Below, one piece after another: positions 1 through 11,500 of a stretch of DNA of 64,000 nucleotides (position 1 is the first letter of the stretch; each line of letters opens with the position of its first letter). The position numbers and the translations under genes were made by a program. The notes under the pieces were generated by a model. It was not told the origin of the DNA. It did not search any database and saw only the letters and a list, made by a program, of their open reading frames with translations. The DNA comes from Rebecca billardiae RCC1528. Lineage: Eukaryota; Haptophyta. The stretch lies in NCBI GenBank assembly GCA_965240325.2, contig OZ251249.1:806001-870000 (forward strand), written 5' to 3'.

Positions 1-40
1 GCTCCGCCTCGCCCAGGTCGATGAGGAGGTCGTCGGCCAT
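1..40 (-). CDS. N-terminus of a gene leaving the left edge (Prp31-like?)
   Basis: Only the first 13 codons are visible on the minus strand, reading MADDLLIDLGEAE. This acidic, leucine-bearing opening resembles the N-terminus of the U4/U6 snRNP splicing factor PRPF31, which starts with an A-D-x-L-L-x-D-L-x-E-A pattern. Thirteen residues cannot prove a family. The ATG lies at 38-40 and the frame stays open to the window edge. The RCC1 gene lies upstream in the same orientation, so the intervening 423 bases would carry its 3' end and this gene's promoter. Confidence 0.3.
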   Translation of the reverse strand, partial: MADDLLIDLGEAE

Positions 41-463
41 GGCCGCCGTGGCGGACGACTTCGCGGCGGCCACCTCACGCCCAGTCGTGGCGGTCCGGAG
101 CCACCGGACTCACCCGAACGGCAGCCGCTCATGAAGAGTTGGTGGCGAGCGGTCAGCGGAGACCGGAGTGGTCAGTGGAGACTGGAGTACAGTAGTGAGT
201 AGCCGCTGCTGATGCGGTCATGAACACGCGCGGCCCCCGATCACTGCGACGCCGATAGATAGCTTGCCTGGCAGTTGGGCGGCTGCGTACTGGCGGCAGC
301 CGTGTCTCGTCTGAGCCGACCGGAGGCAGTCCGTGCTTGCCGCCGAGACTTTCTGACACTCCTCGGAACTCGGAAGTCAGCAGGCGCAGTGCCAAAGTGC
401 GCGGCAGTGTCAGCGAGTGCCGGGTGAAGCAGCGCGCGCGCTTCGGAGCACGGCGGCGCGGCG
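41..463. other. intergenic: RCC1 gene 3' flank and promoter of left-edge gene
   Basis: This stretch lies between the stop codon of the F-box/RCC1 gene and the start codon of the left-edge gene, both on the minus strand. No coding frame with recognisable content, no RNA gene and no clear repeat is visible. It should contain a 3' UTR and a promoter. Confidence 0.4.
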
Positions 464-1951
464 TCAGCGCGGGTCCACGACGCGCACCGGGCGCGGCAGC
501 TGCTCGATGCGCGCGGGCCACTCGACAGCTCGCAGCACAAACTCAGCCGTCCCAAAGGCTGCGGACTGGCCGAGGCCGAGCGCGGCCGACTGCCTGCCGC
601 ACGCGTGCGCCGCCCCGTCTGCGGTGGCAAAGAGCGCGTGGGCGCGGCCGAGCGAGCACTGCGCCACGCGCGCGCCCTCGAAGGCGGGCACGGCCTCCGG
701 CGCGCGCACCTCTTGCGGGGCCCGCGGCCCGAGCCCGAGCTGCCCACGGGCGTTGTCGCCAAACACGCGCACGCTGCCGTCCGCGCCGAGCACCGCGCTG
801 CTGTCGTAGCCAGCGCACGCGCGCACAGCGCGCACGGCGCTGAGCGCGCCGACGCGCGTGGGCGTGCGGAGCTCGGAGTCGTCGGGCTGGCCCAGGCAGC
901 CGCACCTGCCCACACCGAAGGCGTGCACGCCGCCCGCCGCGTCCACCACCAGGCTGTGCGCAAAGCCCGCACTCACGTGCGCCGCGCGCACGCCCGCGAG
1001 CGCCTCGATGCGCCTCGGCGCGCGCAGCTCCTGCGCGTCGCCGTGGCCGAGCTGGCCGCGCAGGCCCCAGCCGCACGAGTAGACGGCGCCGCCGGTGGCG
1101 AGCAGCAGCGAGTGGAACGCACCGCCGCCCACGCCGCCGATCCGCACGCCGTCCAGCGCCTCGACGCGCGCCGGCTCCCACCGGTCCTCCGTGTCGCCGT
1201 GGCCGAGCTGGCCGTGACAGTTCCAGCCCCAGCTGAACGCGGCCCCGCCCGCGCTCAGCGCGAGGCTGTGCTGGGCGCCGGCGGCGAGGCAGGCGATGCT
1301 CTCGTGCTGCAGCGCATCGAGCAGGACGAATGCCTGCTGCGTCGCGCAATCGCCCAGCCCAAGCTGGCCGCGTGAGTTGCCGCCGCAGCCGTACACGGCG
1401 CCGGCCTCGCTCAGCGCGAGCAGGTGGACCGTGCCCGCGGCGACCGCGAGGACGCGCACGGCGGAGAGCGAGGCGACGCGCGTGGGCAGGAGCACCGGGC
1501 TCCGCCCCTGGCCCAGCGCGCTCGCGCCCTCGGGCGTCCCGCCGAAGCGGGCGCCCCAAACGTGCATGCCGCTCTCCTGCCCACACGTGTGCAGCCCGCC
1601 GTCGACGTCCACGAACGCGCTGATCAGCGGCTCGTTCGACGTGCCCTGCCCGGCGACAGCCGATGTGGCGTGCGCGTGCGCGAGCTCGAGCACGCGCTCG
1701 CGCGCGAGCAGCTCCTCGCTCCACGTGCGCGCCGCCGCGGGCAGCTCGGACGGCAGCGCGTGCGCGCGCGCGCGCGCGCGCTCGCGCAGCGCGCGCTCGA
1801 CCGCCGAGCGGCCGCCCGGCGGCGCGGCGCAGAAGAGCCGACCGGCGGCGTTGGCGGCGGCGAGGTCGCGTGCGCGCGCAACGAAGCCGAGGACGCGGTC
1901 CAACGCGTCGGGTGGCAGCGTCGCGAGTAGGGGCGGGCCGCCCTCCGCCAT
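464..1951 (-). CDS. F-box-like RCC1-repeat protein
   Basis: Single-exon gene for 495 residues. Residues about 8-45 (LPPDALDRVLGFVARARDL followed by a Cys-containing helix) look like an F-box. From about residue 110 to 480 there are successive RCC1/BLIP-II propeller repeats with the hallmark pieces GNSRGQLGLGD, CHGQLGHGD and LRGQLGHGD and repeated AGxxHSLAL strands. F-box proteins recruit substrates to SCF ubiquitin ligases, and RCC1 propellers act as protein-binding or exchange-factor platforms, so a substrate adaptor is a reasonable inference. The ATG at 1951 is the first one before the F-box-like helix. The stop is followed by intergenic sequence, and no intron is needed. Codon use is strongly GC-ending like its neighbours. 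Confidence 0.8.
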   Translation of the reverse strand: MAEGGPPLLATLPPDALDRVLGFVARARDLAAANAAGRLFCAAPPGGRSAVERALRERARARAHALPSELPAAARTWSEELLARERVLELAHAHATSAVAGQGTSNEPLISAFVDVDGGLHTCGQESGMHVWGARFGGTPEGASALGQGRSPVLLPTRVASLSAVRVLAVAAGTVHLLALSEAGAVYGCGGNSRGQLGLGDCATQQAFVLLDALQHESIACLAAGAQHSLALSAGGAAFSWGWNCHGQLGHGDTEDRWEPARVEALDGVRIGGVGGGAFHSLLLATGGAVYSCGWGLRGQLGHGDAQELRAPRRIEALAGVRAAHVSAGFAHSLVVDAAGGVHAFGVGRCGCLGQPDDSELRTPTRVGALSAVRAVRACAGYDSSAVLGADGSVRVFGDNARGQLGLGPRAPQEVRAPEAVPAFEGARVAQCSLGRAHALFATADGAAHACGRQSAALGLGQSAAFGTAEFVLRAVEWPARIEQLPRPVRVVDPR

Positions 1952-2199
1952 GGACTCCGTTCAGTTGGACGACCAGGCTGGTAGTTTGGACGGCCTGGTC
2001 TGGATCCGCGGCCTGGTCTCGTCCGAGTCCGACCCTTCGCCCGCCGCCCCGCCCTTCCGCTTTGGCTCGGGCGTTGCCTCGGCAAGCCACTGCCGCACTG
2101 GCCAAGTCATGCCGAGCTAGATCATCGCTACTGCAGGGCGGCGCGCGAGATGTTGTCGTTGACGATATATGGACACTAGTCACTACTATACGACTACGC

Positions 2200-2200
<1 letters not shown>

Positions 2201-2276
<76 letters not shown>
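2201..2276. repeat. (TA)n microsatellite
   Basis: Uninterrupted TA dinucleotide array of about 76 bases. It abuts the left side of the Rep-like viral fragment. Open frames reading poly(Ile-Tyr) through it are artefacts. Confidence 0.95.
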
Positions 2277-2280
<4 letters not shown>

Positions 2281-2306
2281 ATTAAACCAAATGTTGATAC
2301 CCTTGA

Positions 2307-3823
<1,517 letters not shown>

Positions 3824-6800
3824 TCAGCTCGGCGGCACGCGCTGGCCGGTGGTGCCGGCTGGCGGCGCCGCCGCCCCGCCACCGGGCGGCTGCGGCAGCG
3901 GCGTCGCGGCGGCCACGACGGGCACGGCGCCCGCGTGCTCGCCGCCCGCGTGCGCGCCGCCCGCGGCCTGATCCGCCGTTACGTCCGCCGTCACGTCCGC
4001 CGCGACGGCCGGCCCGTTGGTGCTCGCGAGCAGCAGGCTGCGCTTCTCGTCATTCTTCACGATGGACGTGAGCTCCTCGAACGTGGGCACGCGCCCACCG
4101 AACGCCTTGATCACCTCGGCCAGCTCGGTCGCCGCGTCGGCCTCGTAGTACTCGGGCGTGCGCCTCCGGTCGGTGATGTAGTGGCGGTCCTCGCGGTCGA
4201 GGTCGGGGGCAAAGAGCCTGGCGGCGCGGAGGCGCGGCGGGCGGGCGGCGGTGGTCAGCGTGGGCCAGCGGGCAGCAGTGGCGGCGGTGGTGACGGCCGT
4301 GGGGCAGCACGCCGCGCAAGTGCCATGCGCGTGTGGCTGGTGTGGCTGGGAGTGCGCCGCGCTGCGCCCGCGCCCAACACCCCGCCCCGCTGGCCAGCAC
4401 ACGCGCCCTCTGGCCGCGCCCTCCTGACGCTTCACCGCTCCGCGCTGCCACGCCCTGCACGCGCACGGCCCCGCGCACACGCAGTGCACACGGCCCGGCG
4501 CGCGCACGGCACGCACGCAGCGCACGGCACGCAGCACGCAGCAGCACGCAGCAGCACGCAGCAGCACGCAGCAGCACGCAGCAGCACGCAGCAGCACGCA
4601 GCAGTGCGCACCAGCCCAGGATGAAGGGAAACATGCGCGGCGCAAAGATGCTGCCCATGCTCGAGCAGAAGACGAACACGTCCGAGAACCAGTCGAGCAG
4701 AAGACGAACACGTCCGAGAACCAGTCGAGCGCGTTGTTTGCGAACCGCGAGTAGATCACCAGCATGTCGCTGGCGGCGGCGGCGGCGGCGGTGGGCAGCG
4801 GGGCGCACGCACAGCGCGCGCGGGGGAGGGGGTCCGGGGCGCGCGTGAGCCGGCGCAGCGGACGGTGAGGAACGATGGCGGCACGCGGCCCTGGGGCGGC
4901 AGCACTCGGCGCGGGCTCGGCGTGCCCGCAGCTCAGACGCACACGCACACACGCACACACGCCCACGCGCGCGCACGCCCACGCGCACACAGCGGGCGAT
5001 GCGCGCACGCAGTACGCCCACGCGCGCGCACGCAGTACATACGCGCGCACACCTGGCAATGCGCGCAACGCCCTGCACGACAGCGGCGCGCGGCAGCCGC
5101 CTCAGCTGGTACGAGCGGAGGGCAGCGGGCACGTCCGAGCGCCTCTGGACCTCCTTGAGCTCGATCGCCAGCCGGTACGCGTCCTCGATCGCCTGGCACC
5201 CGCCCTGCCCCAGGTTGGGCATCATAGGGTGCGCCGCGTCGCCCATGATGGTCACAGAACCGTCCACCCAGCCGCGCAGCACCTCGGGCGCGCGGTCGAA
5301 CGTGTCGCGCCTCGAGATCTCGGCGTCGGGGGTCGCGTCGAGGACGTCGAGGACCTGCGGCGGGGAGGGAGGGCGGGGCGCGGGGTGGTGCGCGACACGG
5401 CGGTACGTGAGTGCCGCGGGGCGAGCGCGCGAGGGAGCCGGGCAGCCGAGCATGCGGCCGGCGGCCGGCGCGCGCGCCTCGGGCGGCGCTGGCCGCGCGC
5501 CCGCGCGGCGCGGCGCGGCACGGCGCGACGCGACGCGGCGCGGCGCGCACCTCCTGCTGCCAGCCGGCAAAGGCGTCGCGCAGCGTCTGCCCGTACTGCG
5601 CCTGCGGCTCGGACGTGCCCACCTGCGTGTAGATGAACGCGTACCTGCGACCCACGCGGCGCCGCGCACAGGTGACGCACGCGCGCGCGCGCGAGCAACA
5701 AACGTCAGTCTGTGGCCGCTCGCAGGAGCAGCGCACGCGCGCCGCCGGTGCCCACGACACGGCGCGCTCGCTCGAGCACCCTCGCCGCCCCCACGGCGCG
5801 CCGCGCGCGCTCGACGCGGCAACGGGCGCTCACACACACACGCACGCACGCCCACGCCTCGGCGGCGCACGCCCACGCGCGCGCGCTGCGCCGCACGCAC
5901 GCACCACTCCTGCATGCCGTTGCCAATGTCACAGAGCACAAAGTATTTCTTCCGGCCGATATAAACCTTGTACGCCACGATGGCGGCCTCCTCGGGCGTG
6001 TACGTGCAGCGCGCCTCGTAGCACGCGTACCTGCGCACGCGGGAGGCGGCGAGGCGCGGCGGCGGGCGTGAGCACGGCGGGAGGAGGGGGCGCCGGCGGC
6101 CGCGCGCGCAGGCGCCGGCCGCGCACAGCGCGCCGCGCGCAGCGCGCCGCGCGCCGCGCGCCGCACCCCGAGTTCGGGCGTGATCGGCCCCTGCCCGTGC
6201 AGCACCGAGCGCACCGCGCTCCACAGCCCGTCCGCGCCCACGAGCACGTCGCCCTCCGCCGCGGAGCCGTCTCCAAACGTCGCGCGCACGCGGTTGGCCC
6301 CGCTCGGCAGCCGCTCCTGCGTGTACCCGGTGACCTGCTTGTTGTAGTGGATGTGGACGCGCGGGTTGTCCGCCACGCCCGCGTGGAAGAGGTCGACCAG
6401 CGTCTGCCGCTTGATCACGCGCGTGAGCGGCATCCCCGACCGCCGCGCCGGCTCGCGCGTGTCGAACATGCAAAACCACTTGCCGTTCAGCCCGTCCTTG
6501 ACTCCGTTCACGCGGCACGCGTTGATCACGCCGACGCGCATCGCCTCGCGCGCGAGGGTGCGGTTGATCGCCTCGATCGAGGCGAGCGCGTTCGACTGGA
6601 TCAGGATCGGCCCGCCCGTCGTGCGCAGCTCCGGCGCCTTCTCGAACAGGTGCACCTCGTGGCCGGCCTTGGCGAGGCCGTTCGCCGCGAGCATGCCGCC
6701 GATGCCCGCGCCGGCGATGAGGACGCGCAGCCGGCTGGCGTCGGAGAGCTCGTCGGGCACGGGCTCGTCCGTCGGCGCGGGGAACGTCGCGCTCGGCGCC

Positions 6801-6997
6801 GCGCCCCACGACGAGGCGAGCACGCGCGAGCGCGTGCCGAGCGGCATGCGCGTCGCCGCGGCCGCGCGCCCCACGCGCGCGGTGCGCACGGCGCGCGAGG
6901 CGACGCCCTCGCCGCCCAGCCGGAGCACGGCGAGGACGAGCAGCGAGAGCGCCAGCCGCACCGCGCCGCACGCCCGGCGATGATGGCGCGCCGCCAT
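3824..6997 (-). CDS. ZEP: zeaxanthin epoxidase, plastid-type, frame broken in exon 5
   Basis: FAD monooxygenase converting zeaxanthin to violaxanthin through antheraxanthin in the xanthophyll cycle. Proposed exons on the minus strand: 6997-6162, 6030-5905, 5644-5551, 5354-5053, 4769-4612, 4217-3824. The N-terminus has basic residues, a hydrophobic signal core (VRLALSLLVLAVLRL) and an Arg/Ala-rich transit-like stretch. Next come the FAD dinucleotide motif VLIAGAGIGGMLAANGL, the MQEW/YAF junction typical of ZEP, and the second FAD signature GDAAHPMMPNLGQGG. Intron 1 best fits a GC donor (GTGCG|GCGCGC); introns 2-5 begin GTGCGT, GTGCGC, GTGTGC and GTGCGC. Exon 5 contains a perfect 32-bp tandem duplication that shifts the frame. 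Without it the exons sum to 626 codons; with it they do not divide by three. No plant-type FHA domain is seen at the C-terminus. Confidence 0.85.
4515..4606. repeat. decanucleotide tandem repeat in ZEP intron 5
   Basis: The ten-base unit cagcagcacg is repeated about six to seven times, with degenerate copies on the left. It sits inside the intron, just downstream (in gene orientation) of the exon 5 donor. Confidence 0.85.
4661..4724. repeat. perfect 32-bp tandem duplication inside ZEP exon 5
   Basis: Two consecutive identical 32-base copies (4661-4692 and 4693-4724). Both encode the LDWFSDVFVFCS segment on the minus strand, but in different frames, since 32 is not a multiple of three. The upstream exon frame enters copy one; the conserved downstream frame (SMGSIFAPRMFPFILG, then exon 6) leaves copy two. 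Confidence 0.9.
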
Positions 6998-7288
6998 GCT
7001 CGGTGTGTCGCGAAGGCCTGCGCCGCGCGAGGCTTGCTGGCCCAGCCCAGCGCCCGCGCTGATGGGATCCGATGACGCGCTCGAAGGTTTCCAGACTCGC
7101 CAGAAGCGCGCTGCGGCCCAAACGCCAATCAAGCGCGCTTCGTCGCCGTCCGGCCGAGACGACGCAGCGGCCGAGGCGGGCGAGGAGTCCGGAGAGAGCT
7201 ATCCGGACTGCCACCGCGACCTTCTGCTGGGCGGCAAGAGGGCGGCGGCTCGCGCTGCTCGCATTTTGGTGGGTGCGCAGGCGGCGCG
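6998..7288. promoter_or_regulatory. divergent promoter region between ZEP and a small membrane-protein ORF
   Basis: About 290 bases separate the ZEP start codon (minus) from the small plus-strand ORF. A shared regulatory region is inferred from gene orientation only; no core promoter element is recognised. Confidence 0.35.
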
Positions 7289-7450
7289 ATGGCGCAGGCC
7301 GACGAGAGCGGAGGCGCGTCGCGCCTCGAGATCACCAACGACCACCTCGTCGGCGCCGGCATAACCTGGACCGTCTGCTGCCTCCTCATCACCGTCGCCA
7401 CCTCGGTGGCGCTCATCGTCATCGTCCTCAACGCGCAGATGGCACGGTGA
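7289..7450 (+). CDS. 53-residue single-span membrane protein (hypothetical)
   Basis: Short ORF from ATG to TGA encoding 53 residues. A soluble acidic N-terminus (MAQADESGGASRLEITNDHL) is followed by one strong hydrophobic helix (residues about 24-48, WTVCCLLITVATSVALIVIVL) and a tiny NAQMAR tail. This looks like a tail-anchored or small integral membrane protein. No family is recognised. It lies head-to-head with ZEP. A cag just before the ATG could instead be a splice acceptor, making this the last exon of a longer gene. The hydrophobic segment is unusual against a background of Ala/Arg/Gly/Pro-rich chance frames, which is the main reason for listing it. Confidence 0.4.
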   Translation: MAQADESGGASRLEITNDHLVGAGITWTVCCLLITVATSVALIVIVLNAQMAR

Positions 7451-8527
7451 TGGCGCGGCCGCCGCATCAACGCGCTTGCCACCGGGCGGCGCGCCTCGAG
7501 CTGGCTGCCAGCAGCGGCGCATGCGGGGAGCGCGCGCGCAGATGCGCTGGGCTGGACCTACCACGCACTGGGGCCCGCGGTGGGTGCACCGCGCTCGGTG
7601 CTTCCACGCAGAAGGATGGCGACCGCATTTGGTGGCGGCTACGATCGGGCGCCGGGTGCGGCCTCACGGCCTCGGAGCGTGGCGCGCATTCTTCTCACAC
7701 ACAGCGGTCGTAGGCCATCGGCCCGAGCCTGCTGACGGCCAGTCGCACTGTCAGCGCGCGGGAGACGGCCGACGGCGGCCTAGCCGGTATATGTCCCGGG
7801 GACCCGTCTCAGAGTGGAGGACCAATTCCGATCCGGTCGTCATCAGTTATGGGACGAATATGGCGTCCGCCTGAGCCGCCGCCGCGCGCGCGACCTACCG
7901 CCATTCCGTTCGTCAGGCTCGTCACGATACTACGTACGCGGTACGGTACGTCGTAGTCGTCGTCGTCGTATGCGGCGGTACATATGATAGCAGCAGACTC
8001 TGTTAAGAGTAAATAATAGTTTATTAATCGGCGCCGCATCGATATATATCTGATCTGACTACGATTATGTCCGCCTGTCGTCACTCGCAGCCGGAGTCGC
8101 GGCACGCCCAGGCGGCGGCACGGCCGACTGTCGGCCGAGTCGGATCGGCCCGGACCGTGTTCACCGACCGCTGTTCGGCCACGGCGGCGGTAGTGATGTC
8201 GTCCGGGTAGCAGTAGACGTAGTCGGACCGGGACGACGCCTGTCGGACTGACAAGCTGCTGTACGTTCGCGCAAGCTGGCGTGGATCAGGATGATGACGA
8301 CAGCCCGAGGCGGCGGTCCGTAACTCCGTACGGCGGCGCCAGGGCCGCGCGGGCGCCCCCCACCCCCGCCCATCCGACCGGACAGCCGACGGCCCGCGGT
8401 GCGGCCGTGGCATGAGCCGCGACGATGGCCACCCCGTGGCCCGCTGGACAGCCGCTGGTGGCCGGTGGGAGCGTTTTCCACGCTCGTCGGCTTGTCGGGC
8501 GCCAGCCAGACCACCCGGACCGGATGA
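7451..8527. other. intergenic, no gene recognised
   Basis: This stretch lies between the small membrane-protein ORF and the 3' end of the pseudokinase gene. Positions 7870-8100 are clearly less GC-rich than the surroundings. No coding, RNA or repeat feature could be supported. Confidence 0.4.
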
Positions 8528-11500
8528 TCACACGGCCGTCGGCGGCGGCGGTGGCGGCGGCGGCGGCGATGCCTCGCTCCGCTGGCGGCCGTCGCGCGCC
8601 GCGTCGGCCGGCGGACCCATCGCCCGCGGCGCTCGCGCCCTCCCGCCGCCTGCGCCGCCGCGCGGCGCCGCCACCGAGGCCGAGCTGGGCGCACCGCCGT
8701 CACCGCCGCCCGGCCGGCGCGGCCGGCGCCTCTTGGCGCGCGCGGGCGAGCGGGGCACGCCGCGCGCGCCGCCGCCGCGCTCGGTCGGGACGGAGCGCTG
8801 CCGGCCGTCGGCGCCACTGCCGCCGCCGCCCGCGCGTGCCGAGGCGGGCGGCGGCGCGAGCGGCGACGGCGGCACCGCCCCCGCCGCCGCCGCCCGCGCC
8901 GCCGGCGGCACGGCCGTCGGCGGCGGCGCGGGCCGGCGCGGCGGCGGATCGCCGTCAAACTGCAGCGCTTCGAACGCCAAGTACTTGACACGCGACAGCC
9001 GCGAGTTGGGGTGCGTGCTCACCTGCGCCGTGCGCGCGTGCGTGGGCGGGGGAAGGGGCGGGGCGCACGCGCCGCAGCACGCCGCGCCGTGCGCAGCGCG
9101 CGCGCGGGCGCGCAGCAGTCAGTCAGGCAGTCAGTCAGGCAGTCAGTCAGGCAGTCAGTCAGGCAGTCAGTCAGGCAGTCAGCCAGGCAGTCAGGCAGGC
9201 AGTCAGGCAGTCAGGCAGGCAGGATGGCCCCTCCCGCGCCGCACGCGCCGGCGCGAGCGCCGCGCAACGCGCCGCGCGGCGCGCGCCCCCGCCGCGCGCG
9301 CACGTAGGCCGCGACAAAGTCCGCCACCTGCTCGGAGACGCGCGAGCGGTCCGGCTCGTGGCCATCCACCTCCACGACCAGCTTGTGGTTGCCGCCCTTG
9401 ATCAGGATGACGCCGATCGTCGAGCGCAGCGCGTACTCCGTGTCCGTGCGCAGCGAGTAGGGCGGCAGCCCGGCAAAGACAATGTCCCATCGGTCGCCGT
9501 CCGCGCGGTTGCGGAAGCCCACCTGCGCGCGGTGCGCCGCGGCGCGGCGGGTGGGCGGCTCGGTTCGGGCGGGTGGGGCGCGCGCGGCCGCGCGCCGCCA
9601 CGCGTCCGCGTCGCCACAGCAGCACACGGCGGGGCAAATTCACCAAGACCCCGACACAGACATCAGAAATCCTTCCAAGCACAGCTCAGGCTGGGGGCGG
9701 CGTGGGCGTGTGCACGTGCGCGCACCAGCTCGCCGTACTCGCAGATGCGCGTGAGCTGCTCCCAGCGCGGGCCAGTCCTGCGCTCGACGACTGCGCGCGC
9801 GCCCCCCTGCTCGATGATGTTGATGATGGCCTGCGACACGCACGCGCACACGCGCACACACACACACACACGCACACACACACACACAAGCACGCGCGCA
9901 CACACACACACACACGCACACACACACGCGCGCGCACAGCCGCCCACAGGGGGCGGGAAGGGGGTGTGGGCGCGGTGTGCCGTGTGCGCCACCGCGGCCG
10001 GAGCGCAGGCGGGGCAGCAGCGGGGCCGGTGAGCAGGCGGGGCAGCAGCAGCGGGGCCGGTGAGCAGGCCACGCGCGCACAGGCTGGCGGCGGGCGCTCT
10101 CCGGCCGCGGGCGGAGGGGCGCAGCCGCGCACGGCGGCGGCGGCGGCAGCGGCGGCACGCACCTCGAGCGAGCGGAACGGCTCGGTCGACTTCTCGTCCG
10201 GACCGAACCGGGCATTGGCCAGGTCGGGCGCTGGCGCCGTGCGCTGCGCAGCGCCAGCCGCAGCGCCGCTCGCAGCGCGGCCTTCGCCTTCGCCTTCGCC
10301 TTCGCCTTGGGCCGCGCGAGCCGCGGCCGCGGCCGTCGGCGCGGCTGGCGCGGTCGCGGCGCCGGCGCTCGGCGCGGGCGCGGCCGCCGTCGGCCCGACG
10401 CCCGCCCCCGGCTCCGCCGCCGGCGCAAGCGCCGAGCCAGCCCCCTCGCGCGCACGCGGCGCGCCCCCCTCGCCCTCGCCCGCGCCCCCGACGTTGATCC
10501 GGGGCCTGGGCGCTCGCGGCGGCGGCGGCGGCGGGTCGAGACGGGTGCGGCCGCGCACCAAGTCCCACGCCGTCACGACGGGCAGCCGCTCCGCGGGGGC
10601 GATGCGGAGCATGCCTGCGCGGCGCGGCGCGGGGGAGGGCGCGCGCGTGGGCGGAGGGCTCGAGCGTGCCGCGGGGTGCACGCGGGGCGCGCGCGCCGTG
10701 TGCCCAGCCCACCGCCGCCACCTCCGGCCGCCGCCGCGTGCACCGCCCGCCCACGCCGGCCTCCCCCGCCGTTACGCCCGCCGTTACGCGCGAGGCCGCC
10801 CCCGCCAGCCGCCTGCCTCCCCCGCCGTTACGCCCGCCGTTACGCCCGCCGTTACGCCCGCGCGCGCGGCCGCCCGCGTACCCAGCACGAGCTCGACAGT
10901 CCAGCCGTGGTCGAAGAGGTAACCGCCGCCGCCATCGTTGAGCGAGGCGAGCAGCTCCGCGGACGCGTCCAGACTGGGCGCGCGCGGGGGGGGGGCGGCG
11001 GGGTGGCCGGGGGCGGGCGGTCAGCCAGCTCGCGGCGCGGGGCGGCGGCCACCGGCGGGGGCGCGCGCCGGGCTCGCTCTGAGCGTGCGCGCCGCGCGCG
11101 CGCGCACCGCTCGGCGATGGTGCGCGCGACGGCGCGGCGCTCTGAGAACTCGAGCCTGCGCCAGTCCACGCGCCCTGCGAACGGCGACGCGCGCAGCCTG
11201 CCGAACAGCATGCACAGCAGCACACCCACAGACCAGGCTGCGAGGCGGCGCAGCGGCGCGGCGCGGAAGCGGCGCGGAAGCGGCGGCGCGGAAGGAGCGC
11301 GGAAGGAGCGCGGAATGGAAAGAGAAGGCCGCGAGAATCGACAGAGGCGCCGGTGCGAAGGGGTGCGCGCGCGCGGGGCAGCGGCGGCGTGCCGGCGTGA
11401 GCGCACGACCCATCCATCGAGGCGCCGATCGATCCGCCGGGCGGTCCGGGCGGCACTGCCACGCGCCCGACGCCACACCGCCACGCTGCGCGCGCGCGCG

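Noticed and set aside
2170-2300. Possible CRESS-type replication origin stem-loop near the Rep fragment
   Set aside because: No nonanucleotide resembling the canonical TAGTATTAC nick site in a hairpin was found in the flank.
4050-7214. One continuous minus-strand frame spanning most of ZEP
   Set aside because: It reads through introns as low-complexity sequence and moves in and out of the family frame; the exon model with conserved junctions explains the motifs better.
9117-9222. Regular repeat array that might suggest a CRISPR
   Set aside because: 12-bp units without unique spacers, inside a eukaryotic intron; simple tandem repeat.
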